Positions 50,975-58,067 of a stretch of 64,000 nt of DNA are shown here, one piece after another (position 1 is the first letter of the stretch; each line of letters starts with the position of its first letter). A model generated the notes under the pieces. It was not told the DNA's origin. It made no database searches and was given only the letters and a program-made list of their open reading frames with translations. This DNA comes from Frankia sp. AgB1.9. Lineage in GTDB: Bacteria; Actinomycetota; Actinomycetes; Frankiales; Frankiaceae. The position numbers and the translations under genes were made by a program. The DNA is taken from positions 28,483-92,482 of the forward strand of contig NZ_JADWYX010000030.1 in assembly GCF_016786355.1 (NCBI RefSeq), in the 5' to 3' direction.

Positions 50975-51049
50975 TGATCGCCATTTCGGCCCTCCCGTGG
51001 TTGTAAACCAGCCACGATCACAACCACCCGAGGGCCGAAACAGCGATCA
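50975..51049. repeat. dispersed palindrome, copy 5
   Basis: TGATCGCCATTTCGGCCCTC...GAGGGCCGAAACAGCGATCA, inner arms GTGGTTGT / ACAACCAC. Same family as the four other copies. Confidence 0.85.
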
Positions 51050-51292
51050 GTGACTGGAGCGCGGCGGAGATGCTCGCTTTTGGTACTGTCTGAGTGAACA
51101 GTGTCTGGTCGGACAGCTTGGCGGATCTCTGGAGGCGTTCATGGCCGCGGCCTTGCCGGTCCCGGGCGGGGTGAGGCCTGGTGGTCGCCTGTAGCCGCGC
51201 GGATTCCCACTGATGGGGCGGCGCCTCCCGTAGAACGGAGGGCTCGGGGCGTCGAACCGGCGCCGCGAGGAAATCTCCGCATCCGCTGGTGG

Positions 51293-51313
51293 TGTAGAAC
51301 ATCATGTTCTACA
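51293..51313. promoter_or_regulatory. 21-nt palindromic operator of the VapBC-type pair
   Basis: TGTAGAACAT-C-ATGTTCTACA, perfect 10-bp arms, ending 9 nt before the antitoxin start codon. Typical autoregulatory site for an antitoxin or toxin-antitoxin complex. Confidence 0.8.
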
Positions 51314-51322
51314 TTTGGGGAC

Positions 51323-51607
51323 ATGGAGCGGGTGGGGGTGCGGGAGCTCAACCAGCACACGAGCCAGGTGATCGACCGGGTGCGCCGAGGCGAGACGATC
51401 GAGGTGACGGACCGAGGGCGCCCGGTCGCGCGGCTGGTGCCCGTGGACGGCGCCGTTGGGGCTCTCGATCTGCTGGTGGCTGAGGGTCGGGCAGTGGCCC
51501 CGACCGCGGCGGCCGGAAGTGTCATCCCCTCGCCGCCGATGATCGGCGATCCGTCGGTGGACGCGGCGGCAGAGCTCGCCGCATCTCGGGAGGACGAACG
51601 CTGGTGA
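51323..51607 (+). CDS. type II antitoxin (Phd/YefM-like)
   Basis: 94 residues. VGVRELNQHTSQVIDRVRRGETIEVTDRGRPVARLVPV is the Phd/YefM DNA-binding and dimerisation domain; the rest is an Ala/Pro-rich, probably disordered, toxin-binding tail ending EDERW. ATG 51323 is right after the palindromic operator with GGGG as ribosome site. Overlaps the toxin gene by 4 nt. Represses its own promoter and neutralises the toxin (family knowledge). Confidence 0.92.
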   Translation: MERVGVRELNQHTSQVIDRVRRGETIEVTDRGRPVARLVPVDGAVGALDLLVAEGRAVAPTAAAGSVIPSPPMIGDPSVDAAAELAASREDERW

Positions 51608-52008
51608 TCTATCTGGACTCGGCCGCCATCGTGAAGCTTGTCCGCGCCGAGGCCGAAACGGCTGCGCTGGTCGACTGGCTCAATGCGCGACCGCAGTCGC
51701 CGCGGTTCACCTCGGCGCTCGCCGAGATCGAGGTTCCCCGGGCGTTGCGGCGAGTGGCTCCGGAGGCGTTGCACGCGGTGCCTGCCGTGATGGCGCATCT
51801 CTACCGACTCGAGATCGATGCCACGGTCCGGTCGGTGGCCGCGACCTTGGACGATCCGCTACTGCGATCGCTCGACGCGATCCACCTGGCGACCGCGATA
51901 CTCGTGGCCCGCAGGGATGGCGTGATCATCGACGCGTTCGTCACCTACGACCAGCGGCTCCTCGGCGCGGCGGAGAAGGCTGACCTCCCCACTGCCAGCC
52001 CCAAATGA
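51604..52008 (+). CDS. vapC: VapC-type PIN-domain ribonuclease toxin
   Basis: 134 residues. PIN domain with the full acidic set: D5 (MIYLDSA), E43 (AEIEVPRA), D91 (RSLDAIHLATA) and D116 (FVTYDQRL). Likely cleaves a tRNA or rRNA when freed from the antitoxin. GTG start inside the antitoxin stop (GTGA). All catalytic residues are intact, so the module should be active. Confidence 0.94.
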   Translation: MIYLDSAAIVKLVRAEAETAALVDWLNARPQSPRFTSALAEIEVPRALRRVAPEALHAVPAVMAHLYRLEIDATVRSVAATLDDPLLRSLDAIHLATAILVARRDGVIIDAFVTYDQRLLGAAEKADLPTASPK

Positions 52009-52360
52009 CCCGAGCGCGGAACGCGGGAGATCAACCCGGGAGCTGAGGGCGTGCTGACACGGTTCGCTAGGGTGTAACCACACACCCCGGGAGGACCTCT
52101 ACCGCCTAGAGCGGCAAGTCCCAGGGGGTTTTGCATTTCGGTCGGTCGGGTGCGTCCAGATGTCGCCTGGCCTAGCTTCCTCTGGAGAGGATGGGTGATG
52201 GGTCGGGTGCTGTCTGCTCAGACAGCACCAAGTCGGGTATCGGGCGAGTTGTGCCGTCTGGTCTACAGACGTCGCGCCGGACGGTGGCGGCGGGCGAGGA
52301 TGGCCGGAGCGGCGTCGTCGACGTCTGGACCTGCGAACTGACCTGAGGAGAGCCGAGCGC
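52009..52360. other. 352-bp non-coding region
   Basis: No gene or RNA recognised. Holds the palindrome at 52206-52229. The 52130-52200 part reads TTTTGCATTTCGG and similar less GC-rich sequence and may be the promoter zone for the small DUF1330 gene. Confidence 0.5.
52206..52229. promoter_or_regulatory. GGTGCTGTCTG-CT-CAGACAGCACC palindrome
   Basis: 11-bp perfect arms with a 2-nt centre, about 130 bp upstream of the DUF1330 gene. A CTGTCTG half also occurs at 51087. Could be an operator of a TetR/GntR-type protein or a terminator for the toxin gene; no T-tract follows. Confidence 0.5.
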
Positions 52361-52651
52361 ATGCCGAAGGCGTATGTCGTTTTCACCGAGGCGATCAAGG
52401 ACCCGGACGGGATGGCCGAGTACAGCAAGTTGGCGATGGCCTCGTTCGCGGGCCACACCGCTCGGCCGCTGGCCGTCGGACCGGCCACCGAGGTCCTCGA
52501 GGGGGAGTGGCACGGCAACCAGACGGTCATCCTCGAGTTCGACTCGGTCGAGGAGGCGAAGGCCTGGTACACGTCGGAGGCCTACGCCAAGGCGATCCCG
52601 CTGCGCCAGGCCGCGGCCGACTGCAACGCGGCCATCATCACCGGCTTCTGA
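52361..52651 (+). CDS. DUF1330 domain protein
   Basis: 96 residues. MPKAYVVFTEAIKDPDGMAEYSKLAMASFAGHTARPLAVG with the dimeric alpha-beta barrel DUF1330 pattern (EGEWHGNQTVILEFDSVEEAKAWYTSEAY). Function unknown; the fold resembles small monooxygenases and muconolactone isomerases. ATG with GAGGAGAGCC upstream. Convergent with the ferredoxin/P450 operon. Confidence 0.9.
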   Translation: MPKAYVVFTEAIKDPDGMAEYSKLAMASFAGHTARPLAVGPATEVLEGEWHGNQTVILEFDSVEEAKAWYTSEAYAKAIPLRQAAADCNAAIITGF

Positions 52652-52695
52652 ACAGGTTTCTGAACCGGCTTCCGAGGCTGGCCCAGTACGCCAAA

Positions 52696-52727
52696 CGGGC
52701 GGTGGCGGGAGAACCCGCCACCGCCCG
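52696..52727. terminator. bidirectional terminator
   Basis: CGGGCGGTGGCGGG-AGAA-CCCGCCACCGCCCG, perfect 14-bp stem, between the convergent DUF1330 and ferredoxin genes. Confidence 0.8.
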
Positions 52728-52740
52728 CCGTCGCGCCAGG

Positions 52741-52929
52741 TCACTCCACTGTGATGGCACGCTCCGGGCAGTGCGTGGCGACGACGCGGACCGCGTCCTC
52801 CAACTCGGCCGGCACCTCGTCGACGATCACCTCGCCGTAGCCGTCGTCGTTGACGACGAAGACCTGCGGGCACTCGGCCGCGCAGACGCCGTGCCCGCGA
52901 CAGTTGTCGTCGTCGATGAAGACCTTCAT
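52741..52929 (-). CDS. 3Fe-4S-type ferredoxin, P450 redox partner
   Basis: 62 residues. C10-x2-H13-x2-C16-x3-C20-P and C54-P: the second cysteine of a 4Fe-4S set is histidine, as in the P450-linked ferredoxins of actinobacteria, which usually bind 3Fe-4S. Its ATG overlaps the P450 stop (ATGA), so the two are co-translated and surely work together. Confidence 0.93.
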   Translation of the reverse strand: MKVFIDDDNCRGHGVCAAECPQVFVVNDDGYGEVIVDEVPAELEDAVRVVATHCPERAITVE

Positions 52930-54278
52930 CACGCCTCGACCGTGACCTGCGCCGGCGTGACCTCCAGGCCCAGGAAGAGCAGCCCGCGCAGGATGAACGT
53001 GGGCATGTAGCGGTACTTGGGGTTCTCGGCGGAACCGTGCAGGCCCGGGTCCAGCCGGATGTCGCTGGTGCGCTCCAGCAGTCGCTGGATGGCGACCCTC
53101 GCCTCGGCCCGGGCCAGCGGGGCGCCCGGGCAGGTGTGGATGCCGCGGCCGAAGGCGATGTGGTGCCGCGCGTTCGCCCGGCCGATGTCGAACGTCGCCG
53201 GGTCGTCGAAGTGGCGCGGGTCGCGGTTGGCGGCGCCGTTGACGATCATGAGCGTGGCGCCGGCCGGGACGTCGACCCCACCGACCGAGACGGGGCACTT
53301 GGACATCCGGAAGTCGCCCTTGATCGGGCTCTCCGTCCGCAGCACCTCCTCGAGGAAGTTCGGCACCTTCTCGGGGTTGGCGCGCAGCGTCGCCTGCAGC
53401 TCCGGGTCCTCGGCGATCAGCTTCGCCGCGGTGCTCACCAGCCGGACCGTGGTCTCCTGGCCGGCCGAGAACAGGTTGGCGGCGACCCGGCAGACGTCGA
53501 TGACCTCGGGGGTCGTGCCGTCGGGGAAGGTCGCCTGGGCGAGGCCGGTGAGCACGTCGCCGCGCGGCTCCTTGCGGCGGTCCTCGATGTAGCCGGCGAA
53601 CTTCCCGTAGAGGAACTCCAGCGGGTTGTGTGCCAGGGACTCGCCGCTGCTGGAGCCGATGCCGCCGCCGACGTTGGAGCGGTTGAGCTGCTTGATGAAC
53701 TCGGGGTGGTCCTCCGGCGGCACGCCGAGCAGGTCGGCGATGACCAGCAGCGCGAGCGGCCCGGCGAACTCGCCGACGAACTCACCCTTGCCCCGCTCCA
53801 GCAGGGTGTCGAGGAGCTGGTCGGTGATCCCGCCCATCCAGTCCTCGTTCTCCTTGAGGCGCTTCGGGGTGATCATCTTCATCAGCAGCGCACGGTGGTC
53901 CGTGTGCGTCGGCGGGTCCATCGTCGGCAGCTGGTCGCTGAAGGGCAGCGAGTCGCGGTGCTGCGCGATCAGCTCGGCGACGTCGTCGCGGCCCTCGACG
54001 GGGACCGGGAAGCCGGGGAACGGGCCGGTCACCGAGGTCACCGACGAGAAGTTCTCGACGTCCTGCAGGACCTGGACGCCCTCGTCGTAGCCGGTGACCA
54101 TCAGCACGTTGTGGTGCGGCTCCCGGTACACCGGGCACTTGGACCGCAGCTCGTCGAAGTACGGGTACGGATCGTCGACGAGGTCCCTGCCGAGGAAGAA
54201 GTCCAACGACACGAGGTCGTTCGTCACCGGCCCGGTCTTGGCCTCAGATGAGACAGGCCCGTTTTTGGCCTCAGACAC
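52929..54278 (-). CDS. cytochrome P450 with repeat-coded N-terminus
   Basis: 449 residues. I-helix SAGQETT (271-277), E311-x-x-R314, heme loop FGRGIHTC with thiolate C383. AGQETT has glutamine before the acid where many P450s have glycine/alanine-x. The first 18 residues repeat SEAKNGPV / SEAKTGPV and come from the duplicated 27-bp DNA unit; real P450 sequence starts near VSLDFFLGRDLVDDPYPYF. GTG 54278 as annotated; a start at GTG-less internal positions is not obvious. Operon promoter has a GAGAgc-N3-GTTCTC site at 54360. Confidence 0.93.
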   Translation of the reverse strand: MSEAKNGPVSSEAKTGPVTNDLVSLDFFLGRDLVDDPYPYFDELRSKCPVYREPHHNVLMVTGYDEGVQVLQDVENFSSVTSVTGPFPGFPVPVEGRDDVAELIAQHRDSLPFSDQLPTMDPPTHTDHRALLMKMITPKRLKENEDWMGGITDQLLDTLLERGKGEFVGEFAGPLALLVIADLLGVPPEDHPEFIKQLNRSNVGGGIGSSSGESLAHNPLEFLYGKFAGYIEDRRKEPRGDVLTGLAQATFPDGTTPEVIDVCRVAANLFSAGQETTVRLVSTAAKLIAEDPELQATLRANPEKVPNFLEEVLRTESPIKGDFRMSKCPVSVGGVDVPAGATLMIVNGAANRDPRHFDDPATFDIGRANARHHIAFGRGIHTCPGAPLARAEARVAIQRLLERTSDIRLDPGLHGSAENPKYRYMPTFILRGLLFLGLEVTPAQVTVEA

Positions 54279-54279
54279 A
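54226..54279. repeat. duplicated 27-bp unit in the P450 5' end
   Basis: Two adjacent units, CCGGCCCGGTCTTGGCCTC and CAGGCCCGTTTTTGGCCTC as cores, related to the pair at 19272-19325 in the same orientation. Here they are in frame and encode SEAK-N/T-GPV twice. Confidence 0.75.
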
Positions 54280-54359
54280 GGGTCTCCCTTCGACGCCGCC
54301 GGGCGCGGGATGGAGTTCTCGTCGCGACTGTGACGAGGATAACGACATTGATTCTAGGC

Positions 54360-54374
54360 GAGAGCAGCGTTCTC
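54360..54374. promoter_or_regulatory. GAGAGC-N3-GTTCTC operator-like site
   Basis: GAGAGCAGCGTTCTC, 10 of 12 arm positions fit the recurring motif. 82 bp upstream of the P450 start on the minus strand; an ATTCT half lies 5 nt to its left. Confidence 0.5.
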
Positions 54375-54453
54375 TGAAACGGAAAGCTGGCATCCACAAC
54401 GTACCGCACCGGCTGCGGCGCCCGCCTCCGTCGCGCATCGGCGGAACGCGACG

Positions 54454-54484
54454 GGGACCGGACGCGGCCACGGCGTCCGGTCCC
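54454..54484 (-). terminator. terminator of the aldehyde dehydrogenase gene
   Basis: GGGACCGGACGC-GGCCACG-GCGTCCGGTCCC, perfect 12-bp stem, 10 nt beyond the stop of the minus-strand aldehyde dehydrogenase. Confidence 0.75.
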
Positions 54485-54493
54485 TGCCGCGGC

Positions 54494-55945
54494 TCAACGA
54501 CCGGCGGCGACCGAGATCGACTTGGAGTCGAGGAAGCCCTCGATGCCTTCCTTGCCCAGCTCGCGGCCGATCCCGGACGCCTTCACGCCGCCGAACGGCG
54601 CCGCCGGGTCCATGCTGTAGGCCTCGTTCACGCCGAAGGTGCCGCTGCGCACCCGCCGGGCGACGCCCAGGCCGCGCTCGACGTCCGCGGTCCACACCGA
54701 GCCGGACAGGCCGTACTCGGTGGCGTCGGCGATCCTGATGGCCTCCGCCTCGTCGGTGTACGGGAGCACCGAGAGGACCGGGCCGAAGATCTCCTCCTGC
54801 GCGATCCGCATGGAGGGCTCGACGTCGGCGAACAGCGTCGGGCGGACGTACCAGCCGCGGTCGACCCCGGCCGGCAGGTCCGTGCCGCCGGCGACGAGCC
54901 GGGCGCCCTCCTTCTGGCCGATCTCGATGTAGCCCCGGACCCGGTCCTGCTGGCGCTGGGCGACCAGCGGGCCGACCTCGGTGGTCGGGTCGGACGGGTC
55001 GCCGGTGGGCAGTCCCTCGACCATCGCGGCCAGGGCGTCCACGTACTCGGCGTAGCGCGACCGCGGGACCAGGACCCGGGTCTGCGCGACGCAGGCCTGG
55101 CCGCTGTTCATCAGGCCGGCGACCTGCACACCCTTGGCCATCGCGGCCGGGTCGGCGTCGTCGAGCACCACGGCGGCGGACTTGCCGCCGAGCTCCAGGC
55201 CGACCCGCTTGAGGTTCGCGCCGCAGGCCGCCGCGACCTTGCGGCCGGCGGCCGTGGACCCGGTGAACGAGACCTTGTCGACGCCGGGGTGCGAGACCAG
55301 GTACTCGCCCACCTCCCGGCCGGCCGGCAGGATGCTGACCAGGCCGGGCGGAAGCTCGGCCCTGGTGAGCAGGTCCGCCAGCCAGTAGGCGTCCAGCGGC
55401 GTCTCGGGCGACGGCTTCAGCACCACCGAGCAGCCGGCGAGCAGCGCGGGGATCAGCTTGCCGATCGTCAGGTGCATCGGCATGTTCCACGGGACGATCG
55501 CGCCGACGACGCCGACGGGCTCCTTGCGCACCAGGATGTCCTGGCCGTAGAAGCCTGGCCGGCGCTCTTCCCACTCGAGGTTCTCGGCGATGCCCGCGAA
55601 GGCGTTCATCATGAACATCGGGATGGCGACGTGACCGATCTTGGCGAAGCTGATCGGGGCGCCCATCTCGGAGCTGATGATCTTCGCGAGCTCGCCGCGG
55701 CCCGGCTTGTAGAGCGCCGCGAGCCGGCGGACCGCGGCCACCCGCTCGGCGACCGGCAGCCGGGGCCACGGGCCCTCGTCGAACGCGGTGCGGGCGGCGG
55801 CCACCGCCTTGTCGACGTCCACGGTCGTCGGCTCGGCGACCCGGGCGATGACCTCCTCGGTGGCCGGCGAGACGACGTCGAAGGTGTCGGTGCCGCTCGG
55901 CGCGACCCACTCGCCGCCGATGAACAGTCGATCCTGTACCTGCAT
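54494..55945 (-). CDS. aldehyde dehydrogenase (NAD(P)+)
   Basis: 483 residues. PWN (N154), LKPSPETPLDA, general base E251 in ELGGKSAAV, nucleophile C285 in NSGQACVAQT, C-terminal FGGVKASGIGRELGKEGIEGF. Complete active site. Betaine/hydroxymuconic-type aldehyde dehydrogenase look; substrate unknown. ATG with GGAGGGTC upstream. Follows the CitE-like lyase by 46 bp on the same strand, which may supply its substrate. Confidence 0.93.
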   Translation of the reverse strand: MQVQDRLFIGGEWVAPSGTDTFDVVSPATEEVIARVAEPTTVDVDKAVAAARTAFDEGPWPRLPVAERVAAVRRLAALYKPGRGELAKIISSEMGAPISFAKIGHVAIPMFMMNAFAGIAENLEWEERRPGFYGQDILVRKEPVGVVGAIVPWNMPMHLTIGKLIPALLAGCSVVLKPSPETPLDAYWLADLLTRAELPPGLVSILPAGREVGEYLVSHPGVDKVSFTGSTAAGRKVAAACGANLKRVGLELGGKSAAVVLDDADPAAMAKGVQVAGLMNSGQACVAQTRVLVPRSRYAEYVDALAAMVEGLPTGDPSDPTTEVGPLVAQRQQDRVRGYIEIGQKEGARLVAGGTDLPAGVDRGWYVRPTLFADVEPSMRIAQEEIFGPVLSVLPYTDEAEAIRIADATEYGLSGSVWTADVERGLGVARRVRSGTFGVNEAYSMDPAAPFGGVKASGIGRELGKEGIEGFLDSKSISVAAGR

Positions 55946-55991
55946 GTGACCCTCCGGGGGCTTACCCGGCCGGGGCCGGGCGGGAGTGGTG

Positions 55992-56912
55992 TCAGACCTC
56001 GTCGATGAGGCCGGCGAGCACCGCGCGGTGCAGCGTGTTCGTGGCCAGGCGCATGTGGGCGGCGTCGACGAGCTGGCCGCCGCGCCCGATCGCCCCGACG
56101 CCGTCGCGCTCGGAGGCCCGGTACACCTCGATCGAGTCGCGGGCCTCGGCGATCTGCGCCTCGGTCGGGGCGAACACCTCGTTCGCGATCGGGACCTGCG
56201 ACGGGTGGATCGCCCACTTGCCGTCGAAGCCGAGCAGGCTGGCGTGGGTCGCCGCCTGGCGGTACCCGTCCGGGTTCAGGTAGGCGGGGTAGGGCGCGTC
56301 GATCGCGTCGATGCCGGCACCGCGCGCGGCGGCGAGCACCTGGACGCGGGCGAAATGCCAGAAGTCGCCGGGGTATTCCCCGACCGGGTCGAAGTTGCCG
56401 TCGACCCGGGCGTGCAGCGAGGCGGACAGGTCGCCGGCGCCGAAGATGATCGCTTCCAGCCGCGGGCTCGCCTTGGCGATCTCGGGGGCGTTCGAGAGGC
56501 CCTCGGCCTCCTCGATGAGCACCTCGAGGCCGATCCGCTTGCGCAGGCCGAGCTTCGTCTCCAGCTGGGTGAGCAGCACGTCGACCCACCAGACGTCCCG
56601 GGCCGAGCGCGCCTTGGGCACGATCAGCACGTCCACCGCCTCGCGGGCGCCGGTGACGATCTCGATGATGTCGCCGTGGCACCAGGGGGTGTCCAGCCCG
56701 TTCACCCGGACGGCCCGGACGGTGTGCCCCCAGTCCTGCCCGGTGAGCGCGGCGACGGCGATGGCGCGGGCCGACTCCTTCACCGCGGGCGCGCAGGCGT
56801 CCTCCAGGTCGAGGAAGACCAGGTCGGCCCCGGACTTGCCGGCCTTCATGCACATCTTCTCGCTGCTGGCCGGGGTGGCCAGCTCCGAGCGGCGGGCGCG
56901 CGGTTCGCGCAC
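55992..56912 (-). CDS. HpcH/HpaI-CitE family CoA-ester lyase
   Basis: 306 residues. CitE-like TIM barrel: RSELATPASSEKM, FLDLEDAC (35-38 Asp-Leu-Glu-Asp), IGLEVLIEEAEGL with a metal glutamate, IIFGAGDLSAS with the metal aspartate, and WAIHPSQVPIANEVF. Related proteins cleave or condense malyl-CoA, citramalyl-CoA or beta-methylmalyl-CoA. Here it may perform a retro-Claisen/aldol cleavage ending the acyl-CoA pathway (inference). GTG 56912 follows AGGAGG by 4-5 nt. Confidence 0.91.
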   Translation of the reverse strand: MREPRARRSELATPASSEKMCMKAGKSGADLVFLDLEDACAPAVKESARAIAVAALTGQDWGHTVRAVRVNGLDTPWCHGDIIEIVTGAREAVDVLIVPKARSARDVWWVDVLLTQLETKLGLRKRIGLEVLIEEAEGLSNAPEIAKASPRLEAIIFGAGDLSASLHARVDGNFDPVGEYPGDFWHFARVQVLAAARGAGIDAIDAPYPAYLNPDGYRQAATHASLLGFDGKWAIHPSQVPIANEVFAPTEAQIAEARDSIEVYRASERDGVGAIGRGGQLVDAAHMRLATNTLHRAVLAGLIDEV

Positions 56913-56964
56913 GGATCCTCCTGCTGTTCTGTGCGAGGCCGGCGCTCTGCCGGGCCGCGTCGAT

Positions 56965-57927
56965 TTACTTGCCGGCCAGCGCGGCGACGATGGGCGCGAA
57001 CGTCCGCAGCTGGTTCTGCTGAACGCTGACATAGTTCACGCCGAAGGCCTCCCGGCGCTCGACGAGCCGCTCGATGATCTCGTCGAGGGTGCCGAGCAGC
57101 ACGTTCGGATGCGCCGCGATGACCTCGGGGGTGGTCTGCGCCCAGCCCGCGATCCGCTCCGCGGCCTCGGCGGTGTCCGTGGTGATCTCGGCGAACCACG
57201 GCGAGCCCTCGATGTCGAGCTGCTCCAGGCGGTCGCCCGCGGCCGCCCGGACGTACCCGACCCGGCGGGCGAGCTCCTCGGACGGCGTGAGCCCGTCCTC
57301 GTTGATCGCGACGAACGGCGTGTTGGAGATGCTCACGATGTCGGCCTCGCGGGCGGCGAACGACAGGATGCGCTTCTTGCCGCCACCGACCATGATCGGG
57401 GGCCGTGGCTGCTGGACCGGCAACGGGAGGCCGCGGTAGCCGGAGACCTTGACGTGCTGGCCGTCCAGCTCGATCGGCTCACCGGACCAGTGCGCCTTGG
57501 CCAGCGCGACCACCTCGACGAGCTTGTCGATGCGCCGCGGCGCGGGCAGGTAGGTCAGCCCCATCGCGTCGAACTCGATCTCGTTCCAGCCCGCGCCGAT
57601 GCCGAACTCCATCCGGCCGTCGGAGAGCAGGTCGATCGTCGCCGCCTCCTTCACCAGGGCGGCGGGAACGTGGTAGTCGGCGCAGAACACCCGGCAGCCC
57701 ACCCGCAGCGTCGTGGTGACGGCCGCGGCCATCGCCATCGAGCTGATCGGGGCGAGGTGCTGGGGCGGCATGCTCGCCGCCCGGTTCGCCGGCCCTCCGC
57801 CCAGATAGTGGTCGGCCACGAACAGAGTCGAGTACCCGAGGTCCTCGGCCTCCTGGGCCAGGCCACGCCACTCGGCGCCGGACTTGGCCTTGGTCCCCTG
57901 GACGGCAAAGCGGAACGGGCGGACCAT
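56965..57927 (-). CDS. LLM class F420-dependent oxidoreductase
   Basis: 320 residues. TLFVADHYLG, TLRVGCRVFCADYHVPAALVKEAATIDLLSDGRMEFGIGAGWNEIEFDAMGL and QQPRPPIMVGGGKKRIL, the pattern of the F420 group with GAGWN. Second ATG (57927) chosen because GGAGGG lies 5 nt upstream. First gene of the three-gene minus unit LLM, CitE-like lyase, aldehyde dehydrogenase; divergent from a CoA-transferase. Confidence 0.91.
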   Translation of the reverse strand: MVRPFRFAVQGTKAKSGAEWRGLAQEAEDLGYSTLFVADHYLGGGPANRAASMPPQHLAPISSMAMAAAVTTTLRVGCRVFCADYHVPAALVKEAATIDLLSDGRMEFGIGAGWNEIEFDAMGLTYLPAPRRIDKLVEVVALAKAHWSGEPIELDGQHVKVSGYRGLPLPVQQPRPPIMVGGGKKRILSFAAREADIVSISNTPFVAINEDGLTPSEELARRVGYVRAAAGDRLEQLDIEGSPWFAEITTDTAEAAERIAGWAQTTPEVIAAHPNVLLGTLDEIIERLVERREAFGVNYVSVQQNQLRTFAPIVAALAGK

Positions 57928-58067
57928 TATCACCCTCCGAACATAACATGCTCGCTCACGCGAAAGACGACGTCCGATCCAGGGTAGCGCCGTTCTCGGA
58001 TTTGTGGAATGATGGTTCTCGCAGGCCAGAGTGGCGATTCTAGGGACGCGGACAGAGGAGGTACGGC

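Larger units (their letters stand above)
50914..51322. other. 409-bp non-coding region before the toxin-antitoxin pair
   Basis: Contains palindrome copy 5, a less GC-rich patch TACTGTCTGAGTGAACAG (51085-51102), a 17-codon open frame at 51141-51194 with GGAGG before its ATG that may be a gene remnant or leader peptide, and the antitoxin operator at 51293-51313. Confidence 0.6.

Noticed and set aside
51141..51194. 17-codon open frame with a good ribosome site
   Set aside because: Too short to call; may be a leader or remnant, so it is only noted within the intergenic entry.
57993..58020. Additional AGAAT-type operator before the CoA-transferase at 58068
   Set aside because: TTCTC and GGAAT halves are present but spacing is off by one and no clean palindrome forms.
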